Origin: a virus
Direction: 5' to 3' (one strand)
DNA length: 41,948 nucleotides
Virus record (IMG/VR): IMGVR_UViG_3300031753_000018
Coordinates: 1-41,948 of that record
A model generated the notes under the pieces. The model was not told the origin of the DNA, searched no databases, and saw only the letters and a list, made by a program, of their open reading frames with translations. The number at the start of each line of letters is the position of its first letter. The stretch's first letter is position 1. Positions 7,156-13,614 of this stretch are shown in pieces. Made by a program: the position numbers and the translations under genes.

Positions 7156-8037
7156 ATGAAGATCGGCGCCCTGGCCCCCTGGTATGGCAGCAAGAGGACG
7201 CTGGCGCCGAGGATCGTGGAGCAGCTGGGCCCGCACCGCATCTACTGGGAACCCTTCTGCGGCAGCTGCTCGGTCCTGTTCTTCAAGGACCGCTGCACCT
7301 ATGAAACGGTCAACGACCTGCACCAGGACCTGATCAACCTGGCCCTGGTGGTGCAGGACGGCGACGCTGCGGCCGACCTGTACGGCATGGTCGCGCGGAC
7401 CCTGTTCCACGAGGACCTGCTGCCCACCGCGAAGCGCTATCTCACGGATGCGCCCGGGCCGGAGCCGGGAGAGTTCGACGTCGAGCGAGCCTACTGGTAC
7501 CTGGTCTTTTCCTGGATGGGGCTGAACGGCATCAGCGGCACCCCTCTGCACCACACCGGCACGTTCGCCGTCCGCTACTCGGGGAGTGGAGGCAACGGGG
7601 CAACGCGCTGGGCCTCGGTGTGCGACAGTATCCCCGACTGGCACCAGCGCCTGATCGGCGTGCAGGTCCTCAGCCGGGACGCCTTCGAGGTCCTGGAGCG
7701 GATCGACGACGCGCCGGGGACCGCGATCTACGTGGACCCGCCCTACATCACCAAGGGCGCGAAGTACGTCCACGACTTCGCCCTCGAGGATCACGACCGC
7801 CTGGCCGCGCTGCTGCGCCGGTTCCTCGACGCGCGGGTTGTGGTGAGCTATTACGATCATCCAGCCCTGGAAGGCCTGTACCTGGCCCGCGACTGGACGA
7901 AGATCGACAGCAGCAAGCTCAAGGTCGCCAAGAGCATGGTCAACAGCGGCAAGCGCGACCAGTCGGGCCGGACCGAGGCGCCCGAGGTGCTGCTGGCCAA
8001 CGGCCCGGCCCTGGGTGATCAGGCCACGCTGTTCTAG
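7156..8037 (+). CDS. D12-class N6-adenine DNA methyltransferase (Dam-like)
   Basis: 293 residues. PWYGSKR (8-14) is the N-terminal SAM-binding motif of the Dam/D12 class, FCGSCSV is the second SAM loop, and D194-P-P-Y197 is the catalytic motif. SYYDHPALEGLY and the C-terminal EVLLAN are typical of phage members. It should methylate adenine in phage DNA, probably to escape host restriction; target specificity cannot be inferred. The gene follows a 285-base spacer and ends ten bases before the next ATG. Confidence 0.92.
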   Translation: MKIGALAPWYGSKRTLAPRIVEQLGPHRIYWEPFCGSCSVLFFKDRCTYETVNDLHQDLINLALVVQDGDAAADLYGMVARTLFHEDLLPTAKRYLTDAPGPEPGEFDVERAYWYLVFSWMGLNGISGTPLHHTGTFAVRYSGSGGNGATRWASVCDSIPDWHQRLIGVQVLSRDAFEVLERIDDAPGTAIYVDPPYITKGAKYVHDFALEDHDRLAALLRRFLDARVVVSYYDHPALEGLYLARDWTKIDSSKLKVAKSMVNSGKRDQSGRTEAPEVLLANGPALGDQATLF

Positions 8038-8047
8038 GGAGGCCCCC

Positions 8048-8251
8048 ATGTCCGCGAGCCGCTACGTCCACCTCGACGTCCAGAAGATCCTGAAGGAAAC
8101 CGAGGCCGCCTTCCTCGTGCGTCTGGAGTGCTGGGACGAGCTGTGGCTGCCAAAATCCCAGGTGGCCAACCCGGAAGACTATCAGGAGGGGGACGAGGAC
8201 TGCTGCATCAGCATCACCTTATGGCTGGCCCGGGAAAAGGGGATCGACTGA
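8048..8251 (+). CDS. Small phage protein ending WLAREKGI
   Basis: 67 residues from ATG 8048 behind AGGGAGG. It contains LVRLECWDELWLPKSQV and ISITLWLAREKGI, the arrangement of a widespread small phage protein of unknown function in which a VPKSQ-type strand is followed by a C-terminal helix. An upstream in-frame start at 8015 lacks a ribosome site. Confidence 0.75.
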   Translation: MSASRYVHLDVQKILKETEAAFLVRLECWDELWLPKSQVANPEDYQEGDEDCCISITLWLAREKGID

Positions 8252-8320
8252 CGGGAGGGGGCCGCCAGGTACAACACCAGCGCCGGTAAAATCCAGCGAT
8301 GATCTTCTAGGGAGGTTTTT

Positions 8321-8815
8321 ATGTCGAAGTACATTGAGGTGTTGCAAGAGGACATCGACCGTGCCATCGCTAATTGCTCCAACAGGTGTGCTGTTGCCGA
8401 GGCGATCCGCAGATATTACCCGACCGCCGTGCGCATGCGGGTTGATCTGGCAACGATTCGGTTCACCCTTCCGGAGAAGCAAAAGCGCTACATCTACCTG
8501 ACGCCGGCTAAAGCCCAGGAGTACATCATCGCCTTTGATGCCGGGGAGAAGCTTGAACCCTTCTCGTTCCGGCTGGATGTGCAAGGTCGTCAAACCATCC
8601 CCAGCCAATCGATGCCTGCGGAGGTTCAACTGAAATTGCACGAACGGGCACACAACGGGCGCCGAGTGAATACCAAGGTCGAAAAGATTGGCGGCAAGGC
8701 GCCGCCAAGGCTTGGACCGTCCACGAGCCGCGGATTTGGAATCTGCGGGCTGCGGATCAACAAGGATAAGGTTACCGTTAACCGCGACGTGGATGCGGAG
8801 ACAACCGACGATTGA
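8321..8815 (+). CDS. Hypothetical protein, lower G+C than its neighbours
   Basis: 164 residues, behind AGGGAGG seven bases before the ATG. The N-terminal half begins MSKYIEVLQEDIDRAIANC and continues with a basic RYYPTAVRMR segment; the C-terminal third is Arg/Gly-rich. Codon third positions are visibly less G+C-biased than in adjacent genes, which suggests later acquisition. No known domain is recognised. It is the last rightward gene before the hairpin at 8826. Confidence 0.7.
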   Translation: MSKYIEVLQEDIDRAIANCSNRCAVAEAIRRYYPTAVRMRVDLATIRFTLPEKQKRYIYLTPAKAQEYIIAFDAGEKLEPFSFRLDVQGRQTIPSQSMPAEVQLKLHERAHNGRRVNTKVEKIGGKAPPRLGPSTSRGFGICGLRINKDKVTVNRDVDAETTDD

Positions 8816-8825
8816 CAGACATTGG

Positions 8826-8853
8826 GCAGGGGCGGCAGGGCCGCCGCCCCTGC
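8826..8853 (+). terminator. Strong hairpin ending the early operon
   Basis: GCAGGGGCGGC and GCCGCCCCTGC form a perfect 11-bp stem around six bases, eleven bases after the stop of the last early gene. No T tract follows (AGAAATT), so it is terminator-like rather than canonical. Confidence 0.6.
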
Positions 8854-8889
8854 AGAAATTGAGTGCGAAACCGCATCGTGAAAGCCGAT

Positions 8890-8905
8890 TGACATCGCCC
8901 TGTCA
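8890..8905. promoter_or_regulatory. TGACA-N6-TGTCA palindrome, copy 1
   Basis: TGACA TCGCCC TGTCA. It is identical in its ten arm bases to the copies at 10619, 16430 and 17343. Unlike 10619 and 17343 there is no TARGAT 18 bases downstream on either strand, so this copy may be an operator without its own promoter. Confidence 0.55.
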
Positions 8906-9214
8906 GCACAGAGCCCCCGGTTGGGCACACCGCGTCCGCCGCCGAGCGGTAGACCCTCCGGGGTTCGGCGGCCGGGGCTTGGCAGCTATCCCCCGCAGAG
9001 CAAGTTAGCGACTGAGGTATCGCCCCGGTGCGTGTGGGAGCGCTTGGCCCGGCCCACCCATCGTCAGGTCGTGCGGGTGCAACCGGCGGAACGACCCTAA
9101 CTAACCACCGCCGGCCGTCGCGGCTCCCTTCAGGGTTCGGCAGACGGCAGCACTGATCCCGTGGCACGGGGTCAGTGCGCCCTCCGCTTAGGGATTGGCA
9201 GTGCAGGGGCCGGG
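8906..9214. other. Stretch without a convincing gene, possible structured RNA
   Basis: No frame here has a plausible start and protein-like composition. The sequence has several pairing segments: CCGGGGC near 8972 with GCCCCGG near 9022, and the hairpin 9150-9178. The phrase GGGTTCGGC occurs twice (near 8960 and 9132). It may hold an untranslated RNA or the leftward operon's 3' region; nothing identifies an RNA family. Confidence 0.35.
9150..9178 (-). terminator. Hairpin 3' of the leftward operon
   Basis: GCACTGATCCCGT and ACGGGGTCAGTGC pair over 13 positions with one G-T wobble and a three-base loop. It stands 37 bases beyond the stop of the last leftward gene, a fitting place for termination, though no T run follows on either strand. 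Confidence 0.5.
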
Positions 9215-9412
9215 TCAATCGCCGGCTTTGGGGTCCGGCGGATGGCAAATGTCCTCTACGGCTTCTTCGGGAAGATCGGTCAGGTCTTCGGAGACGCTGA
9301 CGCCGCGCCCTGCGGCGTGGAATCGCATCGTCTCGACCGCCTCCGCCCAGCTCTCAAAGGCGGCTGCTGTCTGCCAGCGGTCGCCAGGAAGCACATAGGT
9401 GCCGTACCACAT
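9215..9412 (-). CDS. Small hypothetical protein of the leftward operon
   Basis: 65 residues, starting two bases after the preceding gene with GGAGG seven bases ahead of its ATG. The sequence MWYGTYVLPGDRWQTAAAFE and SWAEAVETMRFHAA is typical of short HicB-like or phage strand-helix proteins, but no family is firm. Translation is probably coupled to the 181-residue protein upstream. Confidence 0.65.
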   Translation of the reverse strand: MWYGTYVLPGDRWQTAAAFESWAEAVETMRFHAAGRGVSVSEDLTDLPEEAVEDICHPPDPKAGD

Positions 9413-9414
9413 AG

Positions 9415-9960
9415 CTAGTCCTCCAGAACAGCAGCCGCCAGCCCCGCCAGTCGCTCCGCCACGGCCCGGCGGTCGTCGTCGTTCAGGGACGCCAGCACTT
9501 CCTCCCTCGCCAGCACTGGCACGGTCCCCAGGTGCGCCTCGGCGGCCTTCACTCGACTAAATACGGCCGAGAGTCCGTGCCCCCAGGAGGCGCCGAACTC
9601 GCTCCCACCAGTCTCCAGGATCGAGTCGTCTTTCAGATCGCGGCACCACTCCGCGGCCATCTCCAGGGCCGCCTGATGGCGGTCCAGGATGCCGCGCTGC
9701 GTCCGGTAGGTGGAGCGCCCTGTCTCCGCCGTTAACACGCTCAGCACACCCTGCCCGAGATCCAGACGTGCCAGGGCCTGGCGGATTACGGCTACCAGCA
9801 CCCGGACGGGCACTCTGAGATTGGAAAACTCATATTCTCCGGCGTCAGTGACACCTGGGACAGCCAGGCCAGGGCGGTCGTTGCCGGGACGCGGCACCAC
9901 GACGTAAGCCAATCCGCGCTCACTCGCCAGACCAGCCGCCCTCTGAGCAGTCTTCGCCAT
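9415..9960 (-). CDS. Hypothetical protein of the leftward operon
   Basis: 181 residues from ATG 9960, chosen because GAGGG is spaced properly before it; an ATG two codons earlier abuts the ribosome site. The N-terminal half has strands (GLAYVVVPRPGN, YEFSNLRVPVRVLVAVI) and the C-terminal half is helical with an acidic end (LNDDDRRAVAERLAGL). There is no HTH or catalytic signature. Position opposite the ribbon-helix-helix gene suggests a lysogeny or immunity role, by context only. Its leader contains one copy of the 27-bp repeat. Confidence 0.65.
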   Translation of the reverse strand: MAKTAQRAAGLASERGLAYVVVPRPGNDRPGLAVPGVTDAGEYEFSNLRVPVRVLVAVIRQALARLDLGQGVLSVLTAETGRSTYRTQRGILDRHQAALEMAAEWCRDLKDDSILETGGSEFGASWGHGLSAVFSRVKAAEAHLGTVPVLAREEVLASLNDDDRRAVAERLAGLAAAVLED

Positions 9961-9981
9961 CGTCATCCCTCCCTCTTTCGT

Positions 9982-10008
9982 CCCCGGCCCGCGTCCGCCG
10001 CGGGCCCC
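9982..10008 (-). repeat. 27-bp leader element, copy 1
   Basis: Identical over 27 bases to 10280-10306. On the minus strand it contains a hairpin GGCCCGCG-GCGGA-CGCGGGCC. It lies just upstream of the Shine-Dalgarno of the 181-residue protein gene. The purine-rich sequence between hairpin and start is also similar at both sites. Confidence 0.75.
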
Positions 10009-10015
10009 TAGTGTG

Positions 10016-10038
10016 GCCCGGGGCGACGTGCCCCGGGC
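10016..10038 (-). terminator. Hairpin between the two leftward genes
   Basis: GCCCGGGGC and GCCCCGGGC form a perfect 9-bp stem with a five-base loop, eight bases beyond the stop of the 71-residue gene. With no T run it could be an attenuator or an mRNA-processing structure separating the two leftward genes. Confidence 0.5.
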
Positions 10039-10045
10039 GGTGGTG

Positions 10046-10261
10046 TTAGTAGCCGTCTTTCGCGGCGGACGCCTTCAGCGCTTCCAGCCGCTCATCGTAC
10101 AATCGTCGCCGCGCGAGCTCTTCAGCCTCGGTTCGAGTAGCTGCCCGAACCCGTTCGCATCTCTGCCGAACCTGCAGATCAACCGGCGGCCGGTCGAGTA
10201 CCAGGATCTCGTTCGGCGGGAAGCTTGGGCACCCCATCTCGATGCAGTAGTACGTTCGCAT
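10046..10261 (-). CDS. Small hypothetical protein, first gene of the leftward operon
   Basis: 71 residues from the ATG at 10261, behind GGGAGAAA. MRTYYCIEMGCPSFPPNEI is followed by LVLDRPPVD and a long charged helix (RTEAEELARRRLYDERLEAL). No family recognised. It is transcribed from the promoter at 10331-10358 and carries the second copy of the 27-bp leader element. Confidence 0.7.
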   Translation of the reverse strand: MRTYYCIEMGCPSFPPNEILVLDRPPVDLQVRQRCERVRAATRTEAEELARRRLYDERLEALKASAAKDGY

Positions 10262-10279
10262 GACTTTTCTCCCTTTCGC

Positions 10280-10306
10280 CCCCGGCCCGCGTCCGCCGCG
10301 GGCCCC
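10280..10306 (-). repeat. 27-bp leader element, copy 2
   Basis: Exact copy of 9982-10008, again immediately 5' of a leftward gene's ribosome site. Two identical hairpin leaders within 300 bases suggest duplication of a regulatory leader, or a shared RNA-level control of the two genes. Confidence 0.75.
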
Positions 10307-10330
10307 GTGTCTCTTGCGTCCCACACCCAT

Positions 10331-10358
10331 ATTGTACCGGGACAATTCCCAGGGTCAA
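10331..10358 (-). promoter_or_regulatory. Leftward sigma70-like promoter with overlapping operator
   Basis: On the minus strand TTGACC, 16 bases, TACAAT. The -10 lies inside the near-perfect palindrome ATTGTACCGGGACAAT (10331-10346, one mismatched pair), a fitting operator. A second inverted pair, GGAAAA and TTTTCC (10369-10392), lies between it and the divergent regulator gene. The promoter should drive the 71-residue gene and those beyond it. Confidence 0.7.
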
Positions 10359-10414
10359 GGCCGGTTGCGGAAAATTCCCTGGATATTTTTCCGGGGGCCG
10401 GGTAGCATGGGTGC

Positions 10415-10621
10415 ATGAGACGCAAGCCAGGCTATCGCGTGGTGCAGGCCGAGGTCCCGGCAGAGTTGTGGCAAGCGCTCGTGGCCGACGCCTGCGTCCA
10501 CGGCCGCAGCGCCAACGCGCAGCTGGTCCACGTCCTCAAGCGTGCTTACCCCCGGGCCGGCGGCGAGCTGCCGCGCCGCCCCGGCCGGCCCCGCAAGGGC
10601 GCCGCCGCCCCCACCCGCTGA
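10415..10621 (+). CDS. Ribbon-helix-helix (Arc-type) DNA-binding protein
   Basis: 68 residues. RVVQAEVPAELWQALVADA then HGRSANAQLVHVLKRA matches the strand-helix-helix of Arc/MetJ-type repressors. The C-terminal 18 residues form a basic Pro/Arg/Gly tail that may contact DNA. It is divergent from the leftward operon, with palindromes in the 153-base gap, so autoregulation and control of that operon are likely. There is no good Shine-Dalgarno before the ATG. Its TGA is the left end of the palindrome at 10619. Confidence 0.75.
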   Translation: MRRKPGYRVVQAEVPAELWQALVADACVHGRSANAQLVHVLKRAYPRAGGELPRRPGRPRKGAAAPTR

Positions 10622-10658
10622 CATACCCCTGTCAATCCCCCGGCCGCCGTGGTAGGAT
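10619..10658 (+). promoter_or_regulatory. Late-type promoter A with TGACA-N6-TGTCA operator
   Basis: Palindrome TGACA-TACCCC-TGTCA at 10619-10634. Its right arm forms the -35 CTGTCA (10629-10634), followed by 18 bases and TAGGAT (10653-10658). The region to GATGGGGCCA is nearly identical to the promoter at 17343-17382. It leads into the small membrane protein and metalloprotease cassette. Confidence 0.65.
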
Positions 10659-10688
10659 GGGGCCACCAGCACACAGCGGGGGCCCCCC

Positions 10689-10859
10689 ATGAGCGCCGGC
10701 ATCTGGTTCTGGATCATCTTCGTCCTGGTCGTCCTGTTCGGCTGTTTCGCCTACTATCCTTTCGGCGGCGACACGCGGCGCTACGCCGGCGTGTCCCTGG
10801 CGATCCTGGTGCTGATCGGCCTGCTGGGCTGGGGCGTGTTCGGGCCGCCGATCAAGTGA
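10689..10859 (+). CDS. Small two-helix membrane protein, holin candidate
   Basis: 56 residues from ATG 10689. Helix 1 is IWFWIIFVLVVLFGCFAYY, then a short charged turn (GGDTRRY), then helix 2 GVSLAILVLIGLLGWGVFG. Size and topology suit a class II-like holin, and it is the first gene after the late-type promoter. Other small membrane roles are equally compatible with sequence alone. Confidence 0.6.
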   Translation: MSAGIWFWIIFVLVVLFGCFAYYPFGGDTRRYAGVSLAILVLIGLLGWGVFGPPIK

Positions 10860-10865
10860 GGCGCC

Positions 10866-11066
10866 ATGGACCTTCCCGAAATGGAGCTGCGCGAGGCGGC
10901 GGCCGTGGCCTGGCTTCGGGCCCGGCGGGAGCTGCCGAACCTCAACCTCGACAACCGGCCCCGGCTCGAAGCCAGGCTCCGCTGTGCCTTTTTGGCGGGC
11001 TGGGCAAAGGGCTTCACCGCGGCGCTCGACTGGGATGACGCGGCGCCGGAGTGCCGCGGCAAGTGA
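10866..11066 (+). CDS. Small hypothetical protein of the lysis-like cassette
   Basis: 66 residues, with GTGAGG before the ATG. It is helical: LREAAAVAWLRARRELPNL and LRCAFLAGWAKGFTAALDW. There is no signal peptide or transmembrane helix and no domain is recognised. It is translationally close to both flanking membrane protein genes. Confidence 0.65.
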   Translation: MDLPEMELREAAAVAWLRARRELPNLNLDNRPRLEARLRCAFLAGWAKGFTAALDWDDAAPECRGK

Positions 11067-11073
11067 GGGACGC

Positions 11074-11502
11074 ATGCTGTCTGACGCCGAACCGGCCACG
11101 TCCTGGGGCGCGATCACGGCGGTCGCCGTGACCGTGGGCTTCATCGCGCAGATCGTGCTCCAGGTCCTGGCGCGGTGGGACGCGGCCCGGACGGCGGCCA
11201 AGGCCCAGGCCGCTGCCTCGAACGCGGCGACGCAGGTGAGCGCGGTTAAGCGCACGCTGGAGACGGCGACTGCCACCAGCGACGCCAAGCTGGACTCCCT
11301 GGGCAAGGTGGCGACGGCGACGCACGCGCTCGTCAACAACAACATGGCCGTGCAGCTGCGGCTCAACGCCGCCCTGGCCCGGCGCCTGGCCGAGCTGACC
11401 CGGGATCTGTCCGATATCCGCGCGGCCGACCTGGCCGACCAGCTCCTGGCGGAACACGAGGCGAAGCAAGCCGTGGTCGATGCCGCGGCTGGACCGAAGT
11501 AG
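11074..11502 (+). CDS. Membrane-anchored coiled-coil protein, holin or spanin-like candidate
   Basis: 142 residues from ATG 11074, eight bases after the previous stop. A single hydrophobic segment AITAVAVTVGFIAQIVLQVL (residues 11-30) is followed by a long Ala/Thr-rich coiled coil to the C-terminus with Ala/Leu spacing (LRLNAALARRLAELTRDL). Such an N-anchored rod would suit an inner-membrane spanin or a phage membrane adaptor. This is inference from topology and position before the metalloprotease. Confidence 0.6.
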   Translation: MLSDAEPATSWGAITAVAVTVGFIAQIVLQVLARWDAARTAAKAQAAASNAATQVSAVKRTLETATATSDAKLDSLGKVATATHALVNNNMAVQLRLNAALARRLAELTRDLSDIRAADLADQLLAEHEAKQAVVDAAAGPK

Positions 11503-11513
11503 ACCAGCGGAGC

Positions 11514-11546
11514 GGGCCCGCCGACCGGCGCCGGGCCCCCCTTTTT
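11514..11546 (+). terminator. Rho-independent terminator-like hairpin
   Basis: GGGCCCG and CGGGCCC pair around an 11-base G+C-rich loop and are followed by CC and five Ts (11542-11546). It sits in the 65-base gap after the coiled-coil gene, so it may attenuate expression of the next two genes. Confidence 0.6.
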
Positions 11547-11567
11547 CACCCGAGAGGAACCCGACCG

Positions 11568-11936
11568 ATGGCAGCACCGACGATTCCGCAGTCCGTGATT
11601 GATGCCCTGAACCAGGCCGAGGCCGACCAGGCCGTGGCCACGTCCGCGGCCGCGACGGTGACGACCGACCAGACCACCCTCGCCACCGACCAGGCGGCCC
11701 TGGCGACGGCCAACGCCACGGCGGCGGCGAGCACGAAGGCGGCGATTGCCGCCGTGTACACGGCCCTGGGCCTGACGCCGCCGGCCGGCATCATGGCCGC
11801 GCTGCCGGAGTCCGGCCTGTTCACGGGCGGCGTCCCGTGGGCGCTGATCCTCAAATTGCTTAAGGCGCTGCTCGATACGGCCGGAACGGTGGCGGCGCCG
11901 GCGCCAGCCGGGCAGAAGGCGGCGCCGAAGAAGTGA
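11568..11936 (+). CDS. Ala/Thr-rich coiled-coil protein
   Basis: 122 residues, behind GAGAGGAA. The first 60 residues are almost wholly Ala, Thr, Asp and Gln with repeats such as TTDQTTLATDQAALATANAT, a coiled coil. Residues 85-110 are hydrophobic or amphipathic (VPWALILKLLKALLDTA), and the tail is Lys/Ala/Pro-rich. It might be a membrane-active or structural accessory; no family is recognised. Hairpins lie on both sides of it. Confidence 0.6.
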   Translation: MAAPTIPQSVIDALNQAEADQAVATSAAATVTTDQTTLATDQAALATANATAAASTKAAIAAVYTALGLTPPAGIMAALPESGLFTGGVPWALILKLLKALLDTAGTVAAPAPAGQKAAPKK

Positions 11937-11946
11937 CCCCTCCAGA

Positions 11947-11985
11947 GGCCGGGCGGGGCTGGCGCTACACAGCCCCGCCCCGGCC
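11947..11985 (+). terminator. Long hairpin before the metalloprotease gene
   Basis: GGCCGGGCGGGGCTG pairs with CAGCCCCGCCCCGGCC with one bulged G and an eight-base loop. It lies 17 bases before the metalloprotease ATG. Without a T run it may limit read-through or control translation of the protease. Confidence 0.55.
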
Positions 11986-12002
11986 CTTCCCATGAGGTGA
12001 CG

Positions 12003-12962
12003 ATGCCCGAGATGATCTGCACCCCAAAATCCCTGCCTGACGATTTGCTGCTGCCCTCGGCGGCAACGGCAGCGCGGATCAACCCCGCCAACGCGCCGGC
12101 GCCGGCGCTGTCCCTGGCGGCGGTGCTGCCCCCGGAACACTTAGCCCTCCTGACTTCGCGCTACTGGGGCGGCGGCGGCGTGAGCCTGGCGGTGGGCTTC
12201 CTCGAGCCGGTGGCTGCGGATTTGAGCGCCCGCATCCTGTCCCACATGAACGCCTGGGGGCAGTATTGCAACTGCAAATTCTCGCTGACCCAGCAAATCG
12301 GCAGCGCTCAGGTGCGGATCACCCTGGCGGGTGACGGCTACTGGTCGTACCTCGGGACCGACATCCTGCACATCCCTGCGGGCCAGCCGACGATGAGTCT
12401 GCAAGGCTTCACGATGGGGACGGCCGAGGGCGAGTACCGCCGCGTCGTCCGGCACGAGACGGGCCATACCCTCGGGTTCATCCACGAGCACCTCCGCAAG
12501 GAGCTGGTGGCGCGCCTCGACCCGGCCAAAACCATTGCCTGGGGTGCGTCGCAGCTGGGCTGGTCGGCGGCGATGGTCCAGCAGCAGATCCTGACGCCGG
12601 CCGACGACTCGAGCCTGACGGAGACGCCGGCGGCGGACCAGCTGTCGATCATGTGCTACCAGCTGCCGGGGTCGATCACGGTGGACGGCCAGCCGATCCT
12701 CGGCGGCACGGACATCGACCCGACCGACCAGCAGTTCGCGGCGAAGTTGTACCGGCTGCCGAACGTGCCGCCGCCACCCGTGGGGCCCGTGCCGGCAGGG
12801 GCGCTGTTCCCGATGACGTTCAATAAGTCCGTGCCTTTAGGCGCGACCTTCGTCGCGCGGGCCAAGAAGCCGATTCCGGCGGGCACTTATGGGCTGGTGC
12901 CGCAGGCCGCTGGGGCGGAAGAGGCGGCCCTGGCGGTAGGGATATTCGACCCGGACGACTGA
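12003..12962 (+). CDS. Astacin-like (M12A, metzincin) zinc metalloprotease
   Basis: 319 residues from ATG 12003, preceded by GAGGT. H151-E-T-G-H155-T-L-G-F-I-H161-E is the extended metzincin zinc motif, with three histidine ligands and catalytic E152; GFIHEH is astacin-like (GFxHE). S-I-M217-C-Y219 is the Met-turn with its tyrosine. Upstream, GDGYWSYLGTDILHI and QPTMSLQGFT match bacterial M12A proteins. No signal peptide is visible, so export would need a holin or release with the virion. The C-terminal 80 residues are Pro-rich and beta-like. It stands in the lysis-like cassette, and digestion of a protein-rich envelope during lysis or entry is my inference. Confidence 0.9.
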   Translation: MPEMICTPKSLPDDLLLPSAATAARINPANAPAPALSLAAVLPPEHLALLTSRYWGGGGVSLAVGFLEPVAADLSARILSHMNAWGQYCNCKFSLTQQIGSAQVRITLAGDGYWSYLGTDILHIPAGQPTMSLQGFTMGTAEGEYRRVVRHETGHTLGFIHEHLRKELVARLDPAKTIAWGASQLGWSAAMVQQQILTPADDSSLTETPAADQLSIMCYQLPGSITVDGQPILGGTDIDPTDQQFAAKLYRLPNVPPPPVGPVPAGALFPMTFNKSVPLGATFVARAKKPIPAGTYGLVPQAAGAEEAALAVGIFDPDD

Positions 12963-12974
12963 CGAAATGAAAGC

Positions 12975-13007
12975 GGCGCCGGCCGGTTTGCGGGCCCGGC
13001 CGGCGCC
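12975..13007. terminator. Bidirectional hairpin between convergent genes
   Basis: GGCGCCGGCCGG and CCGGCCGGCGCC form a perfect 12-bp stem with a nine-base loop. It separates the convergent metalloprotease and lipoprotein genes and can fold on either transcript; neither side has a T run. Confidence 0.65.
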
Positions 13008-13022
13008 GGCGCGGACACGGAC

Positions 13023-13427
13023 TCAGGGCGCGCCCTTGGGCATGGGCGCGGCGGCGGCCGCTGCTGGCAACCGGGACTCGATGCGCCGCAGCGTATCGCA
13101 AATCTCCTGGAGCGTGCAGGGCTGGCCCTGGGAGGCCAGGGCGGCGGGCACCGGGGCGTAATCGGCGCAGGGGTTGACGGGCGGAGGCGCCGCGGCGATC
13201 ACGGGCCGGGCCACGGGGCCCGTCATGGTCGCGCCCACGGGCTCAGCTGCCACGCCACCGATGGCCAGGGGGCCGGTCATCTGCTGCACAGTTACCGGCG
13301 TGGACAGCGTGGCCGGCCGGCCGACCTGGAAAACCCAGCCGGTGGTACTGGTCGGGCCGGAGCAGCAGCCGGCCGGCAGAGCGGCCAGCAAGGCCGCCAG
13401 CAGGAAAAGGAATCGTCCTGTCCGCAT
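13023..13427 (-). CDS. Small lipoprotein
   Basis: 134 residues. The N-terminus MRTGRFLFLLAALLAALPAGC is a lipoprotein signal peptide with lipobox LPAGC, giving cysteine 21 as the lipidation site. The mature protein is Pro/Ala/Thr-rich and has two further cysteines (CADYAPV, QPCTLQEICDTLRRIESRL) and one short helix. Its position next to the lysis-like cassette would suit an outer-membrane spanin, but the opposite orientation and low complexity leave this open. A lysogenic-conversion lipoprotein is the alternative. Confidence 0.75.
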   Translation of the reverse strand: MRTGRFLFLLAALLAALPAGCCSGPTSTTGWVFQVGRPATLSTPVTVQQMTGPLAIGGVAAEPVGATMTGPVARPVIAAAPPPVNPCADYAPVPAALASQGQPCTLQEICDTLRRIESRLPAAAAAAPMPKGAP

Positions 13428-13463
13428 TGTCTGGACCTCCGTGTCTTGGGGTTGGGCGAGCGT

Positions 13464-13493
13464 TTGACACGGACAGGGATCGGCTGCTACAAG
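13464..13493 (+). promoter_or_regulatory. Rightward sigma70-like promoter
   Basis: TTGACA (13464-13469), 18 bases, TACAAG (13488-13493), about 120 bases before the gene at 13615. It is the only good promoter in the 187-base divergent gap and would drive the small protein and TIGR02996 genes. Confidence 0.55.
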
Positions 13494-13614
13494 TACAGGT
13501 CGTGAGGGATTTTCCGGCCCGGAGTAAGCGCCCCGTCGTGGGGCGATTACCCCGGAAAGTGGACAGGAGGCGGCGACTCGTGAAGGCAGCTACGGGTGAA
13601 CAAAGGAGATGATC

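Noticed and set aside
8906-9060. Possible tRNA-like fold at CCGGGGC...GCCCCGG
   Set aside because: There is no T-loop (GTTCRANNC) at the right distance and no acceptable anticodon arm, so it was not called a tRNA.
10657-10692. Short conserved reading frame beginning MGP after both late-type promoters
   Set aside because: ATGGGGCCA is part of the conserved promoter tail, and the two short frames diverge after three codons, so a leader peptide is not supported.
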